Positions 8,207-17,233 of a stretch of DNA of 64,000 nucleotides are shown here, in pieces. Source of the stretch: Vibrio aphrogenes (GTDB lineage: Bacteria; Pseudomonadota; Gammaproteobacteria; Enterobacterales; Vibrionaceae); NCBI RefSeq assembly GCF_002157735.2, contig NZ_AP018689.1, positions 744,001 through 808,000 on the forward strand, in the 5' to 3' direction. Made by a program: the position numbers and the translations under genes. Within the stretch, counting starts at the first letter, position 1, and each line of letters opens with the position of its first letter. Under the pieces are notes generated by a model. It made no database searches. It was not told where the DNA came from and saw only the letters and a list, made by a program, of their open reading frames with translations.

Positions 8207-9085
8207 TTAGTTATTGTTCATTAAACGAGGAATGGACTCCTCTGCACGCAGAGTAAGAACTTCACAACCATTTTTAGTGACTAAAATGGTGTGCTCGTAT
8301 TGAGCTGAGTTCTTACCGTCACCGGTGTAAACAGTCCAATCGTCTTGTGCATCAACAGTCACGCCAAATTTTCCAGCGTTGATCATCGGCTCAATGGTGA
8401 AGATCATACCTTCTTTCATCACACGACGGTCGGTGTTTTTGTAATGCACCACTTGTGGCTCAGAGTGGAATTCATCACTGATACCATGACCACAAAAATC
8501 GCGAACAATTGAAAACTTATTACGAGGGTTCTTCTTGTTGTTGTCTTTAATGTACTTTTCAATGGCACTACCAATGTCACCAATAGTGGCACCTGGTTTC
8601 ACTTTGCGCATACCGACATACAATGCTTCTTGAGTAACCATACATAAGCGCTTATCGGCAGGTGCAACATCACCCACTAAAAACATTTTAGAGGTATCAC
8701 CGTAATAGCCTTCTGGACGAACGCTTAAATCAGCATCAGGATCATTAGGAATGATCACTGTGATGTCTAGGTTGACAATATCGCCATTTTTTAACACAGC
8801 AGGTTTAAGTTGGCCGTTACTGCCCACTTCATCTTGACTGGCAGGAATGCCATGACAAACGATATGGTTGATCGAAGTACAAATCGATTTTGGATAGCCG
8901 TGATAATCGAGTGGAGCAGAGTAAGCCCCTCTTTCTAAAGCATAATCATGGCAAATTTGGTTAAGTTCTTCGGTTGTTACCCCTTCTTTAATGTGGGGTT
9001 CAATCATCTCTAAGACGCTCGCTGCAAGCTTACAGGCGGCGCGCATTTTTTCTATTTCTTCGGCGGTGTTGATTTTAATCGACAT
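8207..9085 (-). CDS. map: Type I methionine aminopeptidase
   Basis: Map removes the initiator methionine from new proteins. Metal ligands are all visible: D in NLDITVI, D in YYGDTSKMF, H in GHGISDEFH, E in FTIEPMI and E in QYEHTILVT. The 292 residues exceed the 264 of E. coli because of insertions around residues 85-115 and 180, which I believe also occur in other vibrio Map proteins. It diverges from rpsB, as in E. coli, and the 364 bp gap between them holds the rpsB promoter and leader. Confidence 0.96.
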   Translation of the reverse strand: MSIKINTAEEIEKMRAACKLAASVLEMIEPHIKEGVTTEELNQICHDYALERGAYSAPLDYHGYPKSICTSINHIVCHGIPASQDEVGSNGQLKPAVLKNGDIVNLDITVIIPNDPDADLSVRPEGYYGDTSKMFLVGDVAPADKRLCMVTQEALYVGMRKVKPGATIGDIGSAIEKYIKDNNKKNPRNKFSIVRDFCGHGISDEFHSEPQVVHYKNTDRRVMKEGMIFTIEPMINAGKFGVTVDAQDDWTVYTGDGKNSAQYEHTILVTKNGCEVLTLRAEESIPRLMNNN

Positions 9086-9256
9086 AATGTGTATCCGTTT
9101 TTTCTGTTACGTCTAGTGTATTGACAGTGAGTCTTAATCGCAATTGAAATCCGTTTTTGAGCGCATAAATCTGGTTTTTAGACGGAATTAACTGGTCATT
9201 GAGATAAATTGTCATGCTAAATACAACGGTTTTTCTGGTGTTTTTAGTTACTTTTG

Positions 9257-9265
9257 TGGTATAAA
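9257..9265 (+). promoter_or_regulatory. Candidate rpsB promoter, extended -10 with GC-rich discriminator
   Basis: TGGTATAAA followed by GCGCACCG resembles an extended -10 with the GC-rich discriminator of stringently controlled ribosomal promoters. No good -35 is seen. The leader to the rpsB start would be about 180 nt. The rest of the 364 bp map-rpsB gap holds the leader hairpin and no credible gene. Confidence 0.45.
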
Positions 9266-9370
9266 GCGCACCGAAAATCGCAACTACTTTCTTCATTATT
9301 CGACGAGGTAGTGTGGCTTTCACATACTTATTTCTTAAATCACACACATTCCGACACGTGATCCGGGGTG

Positions 9371-9399
9371 CTCTTTTAGGCTAATTGATAGCCAAAGAG
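9371..9399 (+). ncRNA. rpsB leader hairpin (t44/S2-leader-like)
   Basis: A strong stem is visible: outer arms CTCTTT and AAAGAG, a two-base bulge, inner arms GGCTA and TAGCC, loop ATTGA. It sits about 50 nt before the rpsB start. Gammaproteobacteria carry a structured leader between map and rpsB (t44 RNA in E. coli) through which S2 represses its own operon. Equating this hairpin with that element is inference from position and structure. Confidence 0.55.
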
Positions 9400-9449
9400 T
9401 CGGTATCATGGGGGATGTGGAGGCCTAACCCCATATAGAGGATTATATA

Positions 9450-10178
9450 ATGGCAACTGTATCAATGCGCGATATGCTTAAAGCTGGTGTTCACTTCGGT
9501 CACCAAACTCGTTACTGGAACCCAAAAATGAAGCCATTCATCTTTGGCGCTCGTAACAAAGTTCATATCATCAACTTAGAAAAAACAGTTCCTATGTTCA
9601 ACGAAGCACTAGCTGAGCTAGGCAAAATCGGTGAGCGTAAAGGTAAAGTACTTTTCGTAGGTACTAAGCGTGCTGCTTCTGAATCAGTAAAAGAAGCTGC
9701 AATCAACAGCAACCAGTTCTACGTAAACAACCGCTGGTTAGGCGGTATGTTGACTAACTACAAAACAGTTCGTCAATCAATCAAGCGTCTTAAAGAATTT
9801 GAAGCACAAGCTCAAGATGGCACTTTTGAAAAACTAACTAAGAAAGAAGCTCTAATGCGTACTCGTGAAATGGAGAAGCTAGAGAAATCTCTTGGTGGTA
9901 TCAAAAACATGGGTGGCCTACCTGACGCTCTATTCGTAATCGATGCTGATCACGAACACATCGCTGTTAAAGAAGCTAACAACCTAGGTATCCCAGTATT
10001 TGCTGTTGTTGATACAAACTCTGACCCAGATGGCGTAGATTTCGTTATCCCTGGTAACGACGATGCAATCCGTGCGGTACAACTATACCTAAACGCTGCA
10101 GCACAAGCTGTAACTGAAGGTCGTAACAAAGACGTAGCTGAAGTTGCTGATAAAGACGGTTTCGTAGAAGAAGCTTAA
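9450..10178 (+). CDS. rpsB: 30S ribosomal protein S2
   Basis: The 242 residues match S2 throughout: [22 protein letters not shown] at the start, [11 protein letters not shown], and [16 protein letters not shown] near residue 180. S2 is a late-assembling protein of the 30S subunit that helps recruit S1. Codon use is strongly biased, with CTA as the main leucine codon, as in tsf and unlike neighbouring genes. AGAGGAT precedes the ATG. It is followed by tsf after a hairpin that may lower downstream transcription. Confidence 0.99.
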   Translation: MATVSMRDMLKAGVHFGHQTRYWNPKMKPFIFGARNKVHIINLEKTVPMFNEALAELGKIGERKGKVLFVGTKRAASESVKEAAINSNQFYVNNRWLGGMLTNYKTVRQSIKRLKEFEAQAQDGTFEKLTKKEALMRTREMEKLEKSLGGIKNMGGLPDALFVIDADHEHIAVKEANNLGIPVFAVVDTNSDPDGVDFVIPGNDDAIRAVQLYLNAAAQAVTEGRNKDVAEVADKDGFVEEA

Positions 10179-10248
10179 TATCGTAGCTCCTAGTCACTCA
10201 GTCTTGCTGTCATCATTGAGTAGTGAGACTGAGCTATCGTTACTAATA

Positions 10249-10286
10249 GGGGCCATGCTTTAAATTAGGCTGGCCCCTGTTTTTTA
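10249..10286 (+). terminator. rpsB-tsf intergenic terminator or attenuator
   Basis: GGGGCC and GGCCCC arms enclose a 17-nt loop and are followed by TGTTTTTT. An upstream hairpin (arms CTCAGTCT and AGACTGAG) is also present. In E. coli rpsB and tsf are separated by a partial terminator, and the same role is likely here. Confidence 0.75.
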
Positions 10287-10316
10287 CCCTTTTTGGAATC
10301 AACAGAGGATTAAACC

Positions 10317-11162
10317 ATGGCAACCGTAACTGCTGCCCTAGTTAAAGAACTGCGTGAGCGTACTGGCGCAGGCATGATGGAATGTAAAAAAGCGCTTGTT
10401 GAAGCAAACGCTGACATCGAACTAGCAATTGAAAACATGCGTAAATCTGGTGCTGCTAAAGCTGCTAAAAAAGCAGGTAACGTAGCCGCTGAAGGCGCAA
10501 TCATCATTCAAGAAGAAAACGGTTCAGCTGTTCTTCTAGAAGTTAACTGCCAAACTGACTTCGTTGCTAAAGACTCTAACTTCACTTCATTTGCTAACGA
10601 AGTTGCAGCTGCAGCTCTAGCATCTAAAGCGACAGTTGAAGAACTACAAGCACAATTTGAAGACGTTCGCGTAGCTCTAGTTGCTAAAATTGGTGAAAAC
10701 ATCAATATCCGTCGCGTTCAATACGTTGAAGGTGCTGCACTAGCTTCTTACCGTCACGGTGAGAAAATTGGTGTTGTTGTAGCGGGTGAAGGCGATGCTG
10801 AAACTCTAAAACACGTTGCAATGCACGTTGCTGCTTCTCGTCCAGAATACGTAACTCCAGCTGACGTACCAGCTGATGTTGTTGCTAAAGAGCGTGAAGT
10901 TCAAGTTGAAATTGCAATGAACGAAGGCAAGCCAAAAGAAATCGCTGAGAAAATGGTTGAAGGTCGCATGAAGAAATTCACTGGCGAAGTATCTTTAACT
11001 GGTCAAGCGTTCATCATGGAGCCTAAGAAATCTGTTGGCGAAATGCTGAAAGAAAAAGGCGCTTCTGTTTCTACATTCGTTCGTCTAGAAGTAGGCGAAG
11101 GTATCGAGAAGAAAGAAGAAATGAGCTTCGCTGAAGAAGTTGCTGCAGCACAAAAAGGCTAA
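10317..11162 (+). CDS. tsf: Elongation factor Ts
   Basis: EF-Ts exchanges GDP for GTP on EF-Tu. The N-terminal UBA-like segment [17 protein letters not shown] and the core motif [10 protein letters not shown] are conserved. The length (281) matches E. coli (283). Strong codon bias and AGAGGAT before the start fit high expression. It is followed by a clear terminator. Confidence 0.99.
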   Translation: MATVTAALVKELRERTGAGMMECKKALVEANADIELAIENMRKSGAAKAAKKAGNVAAEGAIIIQEENGSAVLLEVNCQTDFVAKDSNFTSFANEVAAAALASKATVEELQAQFEDVRVALVAKIGENINIRRVQYVEGAALASYRHGEKIGVVVAGEGDAETLKHVAMHVAASRPEYVTPADVPADVVAKEREVQVEIAMNEGKPKEIAEKMVEGRMKKFTGEVSLTGQAFIMEPKKSVGEMLKEKGASVSTFVRLEVGEGIEKKEEMSFAEEVAAAQKG

Positions 11163-11185
11163 TCCCTATTTGAGCTGTTAGTCTT

Positions 11186-11216
11186 AAAAGACCGTGGCTG
11201 TGCTGCGGTCTTTTTG
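11186..11216 (+). terminator. Rho-independent terminator after tsf
   Basis: The AAAAGACCG and CGGTCTTTTT arms with an 11-nt loop and a T run lie 24 nt after the tsf stop. Confidence 0.9.
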
Positions 11217-11225
11217 TGAGGAAAA

Positions 11226-11256
11226 GTCCCTAGGTTTCTAGTCCCTAGTTTCTAGG
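11226..11256. repeat. Degenerate alternating heptamers GTCCCTA/GTTTCTA
   Basis: Two kinds of 7 bp unit alternate for four copies with one extra base after the first unit. It lies just after the tsf terminator. Confidence 0.55.
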
Positions 11257-11302
11257 AAAAGCGTTCTATTAATACGTTATATTTAGCTAAATAAATTAAA
11301 AT

Positions 11303-11434
11303 GTTAATTGTTATAAATGAGTACGGTAATTCATGCCTCTAGGTACTAGGTACTAGGTACTAGGTACTAGGTACTAGGTACTAGGTACTAGGTACTAGGT
11401 ACTCTAACCTATTCATTTATAACCGTTAATCAAC
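11303..11434. repeat. Inverted repeat flanking the pyrH-side heptamer array
   Basis: The left arm (about 11304-11323, core TTATAAATGA) and the right arm (about 11409-11429, core TCATTTATAA) are inverted copies matching at about 17 of 20 positions. The heptamer array lies wholly between them. Confidence 0.65.
11339..11403. repeat. Heptamer tandem repeat, CTAGGTA x 9.3
   Basis: 65 bp of perfect 7 bp period lies in the tsf-pyrH gap, about 53 bp before the pyrH start. It is the only 7 bp array here that is not beside a stop codon; instead it sits inside an inverted repeat. Confidence 0.95.
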
Positions 11435-11456
11435 CATACATTGAAAGGTAAACTCC

Positions 11457-12191
11457 ATGACTACGAATCCTAAGCCAGCATATCAACGTATTTTGCTCAA
11501 ACTAAGTGGTGAAGCTCTACAAGGTGAAGAAGGTTTTGGTATCGATCCAACGATATTGGACCGTATGGCACAAGAAGTGAAAGAACTTGTTGAGCTAGGC
11601 GTGCAAGTTGGTGTTGTGATCGGTGGTGGTAACTTATTCCGTGGTGCTGGCCTTGCAGAAGCGGGCATGAACCGTGTGGTTGGTGATCACATGGGTATGC
11701 TTGCGACCGTTATGAATGGCTTAGCAATGCGTGATGCGCTGCATCGTGCTTACGTTAATGCTCGTGTAATGTCTGCCATTCAGTTAAAAGGTGTGTGTGA
11801 CGATTACAATTGGGCTGATGCCATTAGTCAATTACGTCAAGGCCGTGTAGTCATTTTCTCTGCCGGTACGGGTAACCCATTCTTTACGACTGATTCAGCC
11901 GCTTGTCTTCGTGGTATTGAAATTGAAGCAGATGTTGTATTAAAAGCGACCAAAGTGGATGGTGTTTATACAGCTGATCCAGTTGCTAACCCAGACGCGG
12001 TTTTGTGTGATAAACTGAGTTACAACAGTGTCCTTGAAAAAGAATTAAAAGTGATGGACTTAGCCGCCTTTACTTTGGCTCGTGACCACAAAATGCCGAT
12101 TCGTGTATTCAATATGAATAAACCAGGTGCATTACGCCGTGTGGTAATGGGTGAGCAAGAAGGCACACTAATCAGCGACTTGTCTGAATAA
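11457..12191 (+). CDS. pyrH: UMP kinase
   Basis: PyrH phosphorylates UMP to UDP with ATP and is a hexamer regulated by GTP and UTP. The N-terminal motif [12 protein letters not shown], the glycine loop [12 protein letters not shown], and [13 protein letters not shown] are conserved in the amino-acid-kinase fold. The length of 244 is near the 241 of E. coli. AAAGGTAA precedes the ATG. It has its own upstream region after the tsf terminator and leads into frr. Confidence 0.98.
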   Translation: MTTNPKPAYQRILLKLSGEALQGEEGFGIDPTILDRMAQEVKELVELGVQVGVVIGGGNLFRGAGLAEAGMNRVVGDHMGMLATVMNGLAMRDALHRAYVNARVMSAIQLKGVCDDYNWADAISQLRQGRVVIFSAGTGNPFFTTDSAACLRGIEIEADVVLKATKVDGVYTADPVANPDAVLCDKLSYNSVLEKELKVMDLAAFTLARDHKMPIRVFNMNKPGALRRVVMGEQEGTLISDLSE

Positions 12192-12203
12192 ATAACTTAT
12201 ATC

Positions 12204-12234
12204 GCGAGAGTGAAAATGACTTTCACTCTTTCGC
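12204..12234 (+). other. Hairpin between pyrH and frr
   Basis: The arms GAGTGAAA and TTTCACTC, extended by GCGA and TCGC, form a stable stem with no T run. It may be an mRNA processing or stability element. Confidence 0.4.
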
Positions 12235-12260
12235 AACATGACAAATAACAAGGTGATATC

Positions 12261-12818
12261 GTGATTAACGAAATTAAACAAGACGCTCAACAGCGCATGG
12301 CAAAGAGTGTTGAAGCTCTTAAAAATAACCTTTCAAAAATCCGTACAGGACGTGCGCACCCAAGTATTCTACAAAACATCTCTGTAGAGTATTACGGAGC
12401 ACCAACGCCATTAAACCAAGTGGCTAACATCATTGCTGAAGATGCACGTACATTAGCTATTACTGTTTTTGATAAAGAGCTGACTCCTGCAGTTGAAAAA
12501 GCCATTATGAAATCAGACTTAGGTTTAAACCCAATGTCTGCCGGTACGGTTATTCGTGTTCCACTTCCACCGTTAACCGAAGAGCGTCGTAAAGACCTAG
12601 TTAAAATCGTACGCAGCGAAGCTGAAGGCGGTCGAGTTGCGATTCGTAACATTCGTCGTGATGCTAATGCCGATTTTAAAGCGCTATTAAAAGATAAAGA
12701 AATCTCTGAAGATGAAGATCGTAAAGCGCAAGATGAAATTCAAAAAATCACTGATGCTGCTATCAAAAATGTTGATGAGCTACTTGCAGTGAAAGAAAAA
12801 GAACTGATGGAAGTGTAA
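12261..12818 (+). CDS. frr: Ribosome recycling factor
   Basis: RRF splits post-termination ribosomes together with EF-G. The 185 residues match the family: [28 protein letters not shown], and [21 protein letters not shown]. The start is GTG (GTGATTAACGAAAT), and AGGTGAT precedes it. A terminator-like hairpin follows before uppS. Confidence 0.98.
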   Translation: MINEIKQDAQQRMAKSVEALKNNLSKIRTGRAHPSILQNISVEYYGAPTPLNQVANIIAEDARTLAITVFDKELTPAVEKAIMKSDLGLNPMSAGTVIRVPLPPLTEERRKDLVKIVRSEAEGGRVAIRNIRRDANADFKALLKDKEISEDEDRKAQDEIQKITDAAIKNVDELLAVKEKELMEV

Positions 12819-12838
12819 TCTACCTCATTTGTTGCTAG

Positions 12839-12872
12839 AGGCGCTGTGCGATGCAGTATGGCGCCTTTTTTA
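12839..12872 (+). terminator. Rho-independent terminator after frr
   Basis: The GGCGC and GCGCC arms are followed by TTTTTT. It lies upstream of the uppS coding start and rules out starts further upstream in that frame. Confidence 0.75.
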
Positions 12873-12903
12873 TGCAGCCCCGCCTACAAGTATGAATAAA
12901 ATA

Positions 12904-13659
12904 ATGTCTGACTTTCAATTCTCACCGGATTTATTGCCTCAACATATTGCCGTCATTATGGATGGAAATGGTCGCTGGGCAAAACGCCAAGGTAAACCTC
13001 GCATTTATGGTCACCGACAAGCGGTCAAAGCCGTACGTGAAACGATTGCCACTGCCAGTCGCTTGAGAATCAAAGCCATTACTTTATTTGCATTTAGTAG
13101 TGAAAATTGGAAACGCCCAGAAGAAGAAGTTCGTGTATTAATGGACTTGTTCATGACGGTGCTGACTCGTGAAGTCAAAAAATTACATAAAAATAATCTC
13201 CGTTTGCAGATTATTGGTGATAAAACTCGCTTTAGTGAAGGGTTACAGAAAAAAATTGCCGCTGCTGAAGAGTTAACCCAGCATAATACCGGGACAGTGA
13301 TTAATATCGCGGCAAACTATGGTGGTAAATGGGATATTACCGAAGCGGTTAAATCCATTGCGAACAATGTGGCGGCGGGTCAATTACATCCCGATGAGAT
13401 TTCAGAATCGATGATTTCTCAGCATCTATCTATGTCGGAGCTGCCAGATGTGGATCTCATGATCCGTACCAGTGGTGAACGACGCATCAGCAACTTTATG
13501 CTTTGGCAAATGGCGTACGCAGAATTGTATTTTACGGACCTTTGTTGGCCTGAATTTAATGAGCAAGCGTTACTCGAGGCGATATCTTGGTTTATCAATC
13601 GCGAAAGACGCTTTGGCTGCACCAGTGAGCAATTACAAGCGTTGATGATAAAAGAATAA
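12904..13659 (+). CDS. uppS: Undecaprenyl diphosphate synthase (cis-prenyltransferase)
   Basis: UppS condenses farnesyl-PP with eight isopentenyl-PP to make the C55 carrier lipid for peptidoglycan and LPS. Motifs are [14 protein letters not shown] near the N-terminus, [11 protein letters not shown], and [15 protein letters not shown]. The start is uncertain: the frame is open to 12829, but that part covers the frr terminator. I choose the ATG giving MSDFQFSP; an ATG 12 nt upstream is also possible. Neither has a clear ribosome site. The product precedes cdsA and dxr in one lipid cluster. Confidence 0.96.
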   Translation: MSDFQFSPDLLPQHIAVIMDGNGRWAKRQGKPRIYGHRQAVKAVRETIATASRLRIKAITLFAFSSENWKRPEEEVRVLMDLFMTVLTREVKKLHKNNLRLQIIGDKTRFSEGLQKKIAAAEELTQHNTGTVINIAANYGGKWDITEAVKSIANNVAAGQLHPDEISESMISQHLSMSELPDVDLMIRTSGERRISNFMLWQMAYAELYFTDLCWPEFNEQALLEAISWFINRERRFGCTSEQLQALMIKE

Positions 13660-13670
13660 AGGACGAAAGT

Positions 13671-14516
13671 TTGAAACAAAGAATAATTACAGCCCTAATT
13701 TTAGCTCCTCTTGTTTTATGGGGAGTGTTTGAGCTTTCAATTCCCTTCTTTATTGTGGCCTTGACCGCAGTTGCTTTGATTGGTTTTTGGGAGTGGACAC
13801 AGTTTGTCGAGCCTAAATCCCGTGTGCTTAGCTTAATCCCTTCTTTGATGGTCGTCGCTGCGAGTTTTGTGGCCCTTCCTTTTGATACTGCCAGTTTGTC
13901 ACAAGTCACAGAGTCTCATGTTTGGGTGTTGATCGCCGGCTCCGTGTGGTGGGTTATCGCCAGTGGTTTAGCCTTAACCTATCCTAAAAGTATGGTGCTT
14001 TGGCAAGATAAAAAATGGTTACGCCATAGCTTTGGTATGCTCTCACTCATTCCTTTTATCTGGAGCGTCTTTTTGCTGCGTGCAGAAGATTACGCCTCTT
14101 TGCCATATCATGGCGCTAAACTGGTTATGTTTGTTTGTTTATTAGTTTGGGCGGCCGATACTGGTGCTTACTTCTCGGGGAAAACCTTTGGTAAACATAA
14201 AATGGCCCCTAACGTGAGCCCAAATAAAACTTTAGAAGGATTATTTGGTGGTGTAGTGTTAGCCATGGTTGTTGGTTGGTTTGCTTCATCATTATTGTCT
14301 ATTCACTTTAGCAGTATACCTGTGATGCTCTTTACGACCTTTGTTACGGTGGTGATTTCAGTATTAGGTGATTTAGTTGAGAGTATGCTAAAGCGTGTCT
14401 CCAATATAAAAGACAGCAGTAATATTATTCCTGGGCACGGTGGTGTGTTGGACCGTATTGATAGCTTAATGGCTGCATTTCCTGTTTTTGCCTTGTTGTA
14501 CTTTCTCTTTCAGTAG
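13671..14516 (+). CDS. cdsA: Phosphatidate cytidylyltransferase
   Basis: CdsA makes CDP-diacylglycerol from phosphatidate and CTP, the precursor of all phospholipids. It is a multi-spanning inner-membrane protein of 281 residues. The family signature is complete near residues 236-263: SMLKR, IKDSSNIIPGHGG, and DRIDS. The start is TTG with AGGACGAAAG upstream. It lies 11 nt after uppS. Confidence 0.97.
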   Translation: MKQRIITALILAPLVLWGVFELSIPFFIVALTAVALIGFWEWTQFVEPKSRVLSLIPSLMVVAASFVALPFDTASLSQVTESHVWVLIAGSVWWVIASGLALTYPKSMVLWQDKKWLRHSFGMLSLIPFIWSVFLLRAEDYASLPYHGAKLVMFVCLLVWAADTGAYFSGKTFGKHKMAPNVSPNKTLEGLFGGVVLAMVVGWFASSLLSIHFSSIPVMLFTTFVTVVISVLGDLVESMLKRVSNIKDSSNIIPGHGGVLDRIDSLMAAFPVFALLYFLFQ

Positions 14517-14523
14517 CAGTTTG

Positions 14524-14551
14524 CCAATAAGCAATCTCCAATAAGCAATAT
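14524..14551. repeat. 14 bp direct repeat x 2 in the cdsA-dxr gap
   Basis: CCAATAAGCAATCT is followed immediately by CCAATAAGCAATAT. The unit is twice seven bases. It is a small and weak example of the short tandem repeats in this window. Confidence 0.55.
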
Positions 14552-14586
14552 CGTTTAGATGCTTTATCTCTAGTGGTTGAATTTTA

Positions 14587-15810
14587 ATGCAAAAGATAAC
14601 GATTTTAGGGGCAACTGGCTCAATAGGGGCAAGTACCCTATCGGTGATAGCCCATAATCCGCAACAATTTTCCGTTTATGCTTTAGCGGCAGGCACTAAT
14701 GTCGATAAGATGTTGGCGCTGTGCCTTAAATGGCAACCAGAATACGCTGCAATGGCCGATGAGTCGGCTGCATTAGCATTAGAAAGACAATTGGCACAAG
14801 CGGGCAGTATGACCCGAGTGGTTGCAGGTGTTGACGGTTTATGTGAGATCTCTTCTGCGCCGGAAGTAGATATGGTGATGGCTGCAATTGTAGGCTCTCC
14901 AGGCCTATTACCCACCATGGCAGCGGTGAAGGCAGGTAAACGCATTTTATTGGCGAACAAAGAGTCCTTAGTGATGTCTGGCCAATTTTTTATTGATGCG
15001 GCGAAGCAATATGGCGCTCAAATTTTGCCGGTTGATAGTGAGCATAATGCCATTTTCCAATGCCTTTCTCAGTCGATGCAAACCCAATTAGGTTATTGTG
15101 ACTTAGAAGAAGGTGGCGTGCATTCGATTTTGTTAACCGGATCAGGCGGGCCTTTCCGTTATAGTGACATTAATACTCTTGATGCGGTTACCCCAGAGAT
15201 GGCGATCGCACATCCTAATTGGTCAATGGGACCAAAAATTTCAGTAGATTCTGCCACTATGATGAATAAAGGTTTAGAGTTTATTGAAGCCAAATGGTTA
15301 TTTAACGCCAAACAAGAACAGTTAAAAGTACTGATTCATCCTCAATCAGTCATTCACTCAATGGTGCAATATAACGATGGCTCTGTCCTAGCGCAGATGG
15401 GTGAGCCGGATATGCAAACACCGATCGCGTTATCAATGTCTTATCCACATAGGATTCCGTCAGGGGTCAAGCCGTTGGATTTTACACAGCTAAATGAATT
15501 GACCTTTTTAGCACCAGATATGGCTCGTTACCCATGTTTACAATTGGCGATTGATGCTTGTTATACCGGTCAACACGCCACAACGGCAATTAATGCGGCT
15601 AATGAGATCTCGGTCGCTGCATTTTTAGATCGTAAGCTAAAATTTACTGATATTGTTCGAGTCAATGAAGAGGTCATGAATAAAGTGTGTGCTTTCTCGA
15701 CCCTGCAAACCGACAGTTTGGAAAGCTTACTTGAGCTCGATAGAATAGCCCGAGTTTACGCAACTGAATATTTGTGTAACTCCATTATCAATCCATTAAA
15801 ACCTGAGTAG
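14587..15810 (+). CDS. dxr: 1-deoxy-D-xylulose 5-phosphate reductoisomerase
   Basis: Dxr (IspC) converts DXP to MEP with NADPH, the second step of the MEP isoprenoid pathway that feeds uppS. The Rossmann motif [11 protein letters not shown] is at the N-terminus; [13 protein letters not shown] and [10 protein letters not shown] carry active-site residues. The 407 residues compare with 398 in E. coli. It is followed by rseP after 10 nt. Confidence 0.98.
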   Translation: MQKITILGATGSIGASTLSVIAHNPQQFSVYALAAGTNVDKMLALCLKWQPEYAAMADESAALALERQLAQAGSMTRVVAGVDGLCEISSAPEVDMVMAAIVGSPGLLPTMAAVKAGKRILLANKESLVMSGQFFIDAAKQYGAQILPVDSEHNAIFQCLSQSMQTQLGYCDLEEGGVHSILLTGSGGPFRYSDINTLDAVTPEMAIAHPNWSMGPKISVDSATMMNKGLEFIEAKWLFNAKQEQLKVLIHPQSVIHSMVQYNDGSVLAQMGEPDMQTPIALSMSYPHRIPSGVKPLDFTQLNELTFLAPDMARYPCLQLAIDACYTGQHATTAINAANEISVAAFLDRKLKFTDIVRVNEEVMNKVCAFSTLQTDSLESLLELDRIARVYATEYLCNSIINPLKPE

Positions 15811-15820
15811 AGCGTACTTA

Positions 15821-17179
15821 ATGACTGGCATCTTATGGAATTTCGCTTCATTTATTGTAGCCATTGCTATTTTAGTCGCCATACATGAATTTGGCCATTT
15901 CTGGGTCGCGAGACGTTGTGGTGTAAAAGTTGAAAAATTTTCTATCGGCTTCGGTAAATCTTTATGGAGTCGTAAAGGGAAAGATGGGGTGGAATATTCC
16001 ATTTCAATGATCCCGATGGGCGGCTTTGTCAAAATGCTCGATTCTCGAGTAGATGATGTACCAGAACATGAAAAACACCTTGCCTTTGACCATAAAAGCT
16101 TATGGCGTCGCAGCGCTATTGTTGCGGCCGGACCGGTGTTTAACTTTTTGTTTGCGGTGTTCGCTTATTGGCTAGTGTTTATGATCGGCGTTCCATCGGT
16201 TAAGCCGGTGATTGGTGATGTGGTGCCCAATTCCATCGTTGCTCAAGCAGGAATTCAAGATGGGATGGAACTTAAAGAGATTTCAGGCATCGAAACCCCT
16301 GATTGGGATTCAGTGAATATGGCGCTGGTCTCTCATATCGGTGATGACCAGATTATCTTAAAGGTCACGTCACCGGAAGAGATCGGTCGTGAGCGAATCA
16401 TCACATTAAATACTCAAGATTGGAATTTTGATCCAGAAGTTGATTCTGCGATTACTACTCTTGGTTTTAAACCTTATCGCCCACAAGTGACACCAACTTT
16501 GACGGCGATCACCAAAGACAGTGCTGCCGAGCAAGCAGGATTGTTAGTCGGTGATACGATTGTGTCGGTTAATGGTAAGACGATCAGTAGTTGGGAGCAA
16601 TTTGTTGAACAAGTGACAGCCAACCCAGATACTGCATTAAATGTTGAGGTGGAACGTAATAACCAATTCGTTACCTTGGTTTTAACACCTTCTAGTAAAC
16701 AATTGAAAAATGGTGAAAGAATTGGTTTTGCAGGCGTTGCCCCAACCATTGGTCAGTGGCCTGAGTCGTATTTGATTGACCAAAAATACAGCGTCTTTGC
16801 TTCAATACCTAAAGCAATAGAAAAAACTGGGCAAATCATTGATTTAACTCTTACAATGGTCAAAAAACTATTCACTGGCGATGTGGGTATTAAAAATTTA
16901 AGTGGGCCAATTACCATTGCAAAAGGGGCGGGTACAACGGCAGATTATGGCTTGGTGTACTTTTTAGGCTTTCTTGCATTGATTAGCGTTAACTTGGGAA
17001 TCATAAACTTGATGCCTTTACCTGTACTTGATGGTGGGCATTTGTTATTTTTCGCAATAGAAGCTGTGATTCGTCGTCCTGTTCCTGAAAAAGTACAAGA
17101 AATGGGATATCGTATCGGTAGTGCAGCAATATTTTCTCTAATGCTAATTGCAATTTTCAATGATTTTGCTCGCCTGTAG
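15821..17179 (+). CDS. rseP: Site-2 intramembrane protease RseP
   Basis: RseP cuts RseA inside the membrane to release sigma-E under envelope stress, and clears signal peptides. The zinc motif HEFGH is at residues 22-26 in the first membrane segment. The second ligand motif NLMPLPVLDGGH is near residue 400, and two PDZ domains lie between. The 452 residues match E. coli. It precedes bamA, itself a sigma-E regulated gene in E. coli. Confidence 0.98.
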   Translation: MTGILWNFASFIVAIAILVAIHEFGHFWVARRCGVKVEKFSIGFGKSLWSRKGKDGVEYSISMIPMGGFVKMLDSRVDDVPEHEKHLAFDHKSLWRRSAIVAAGPVFNFLFAVFAYWLVFMIGVPSVKPVIGDVVPNSIVAQAGIQDGMELKEISGIETPDWDSVNMALVSHIGDDQIILKVTSPEEIGRERIITLNTQDWNFDPEVDSAITTLGFKPYRPQVTPTLTAITKDSAAEQAGLLVGDTIVSVNGKTISSWEQFVEQVTANPDTALNVEVERNNQFVTLVLTPSSKQLKNGERIGFAGVAPTIGQWPESYLIDQKYSVFASIPKAIEKTGQIIDLTLTMVKKLFTGDVGIKNLSGPITIAKGAGTTADYGLVYFLGFLALISVNLGIINLMPLPVLDGGHLLFFAIEAVIRRPVPEKVQEMGYRIGSAAIFSLMLIAIFNDFARL

Positions 17180-17233
17180 TGCCAGTAGTGGCCTAACAAG
17201 GCCTAGAAGTATAAAGGATTAATAATAAATTTT

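Noticed and set aside
9075-9347. 90-residue minus-strand frame upstream of map
   Set aside because: It overlaps the map start and covers the rpsB promoter region; no similarity or ribosome site is seen.
12829-12903. Upstream start for uppS extending the protein by 25 residues
   Set aside because: This stretch contains the frr terminator hairpin and does not resemble the UppS N-terminus.
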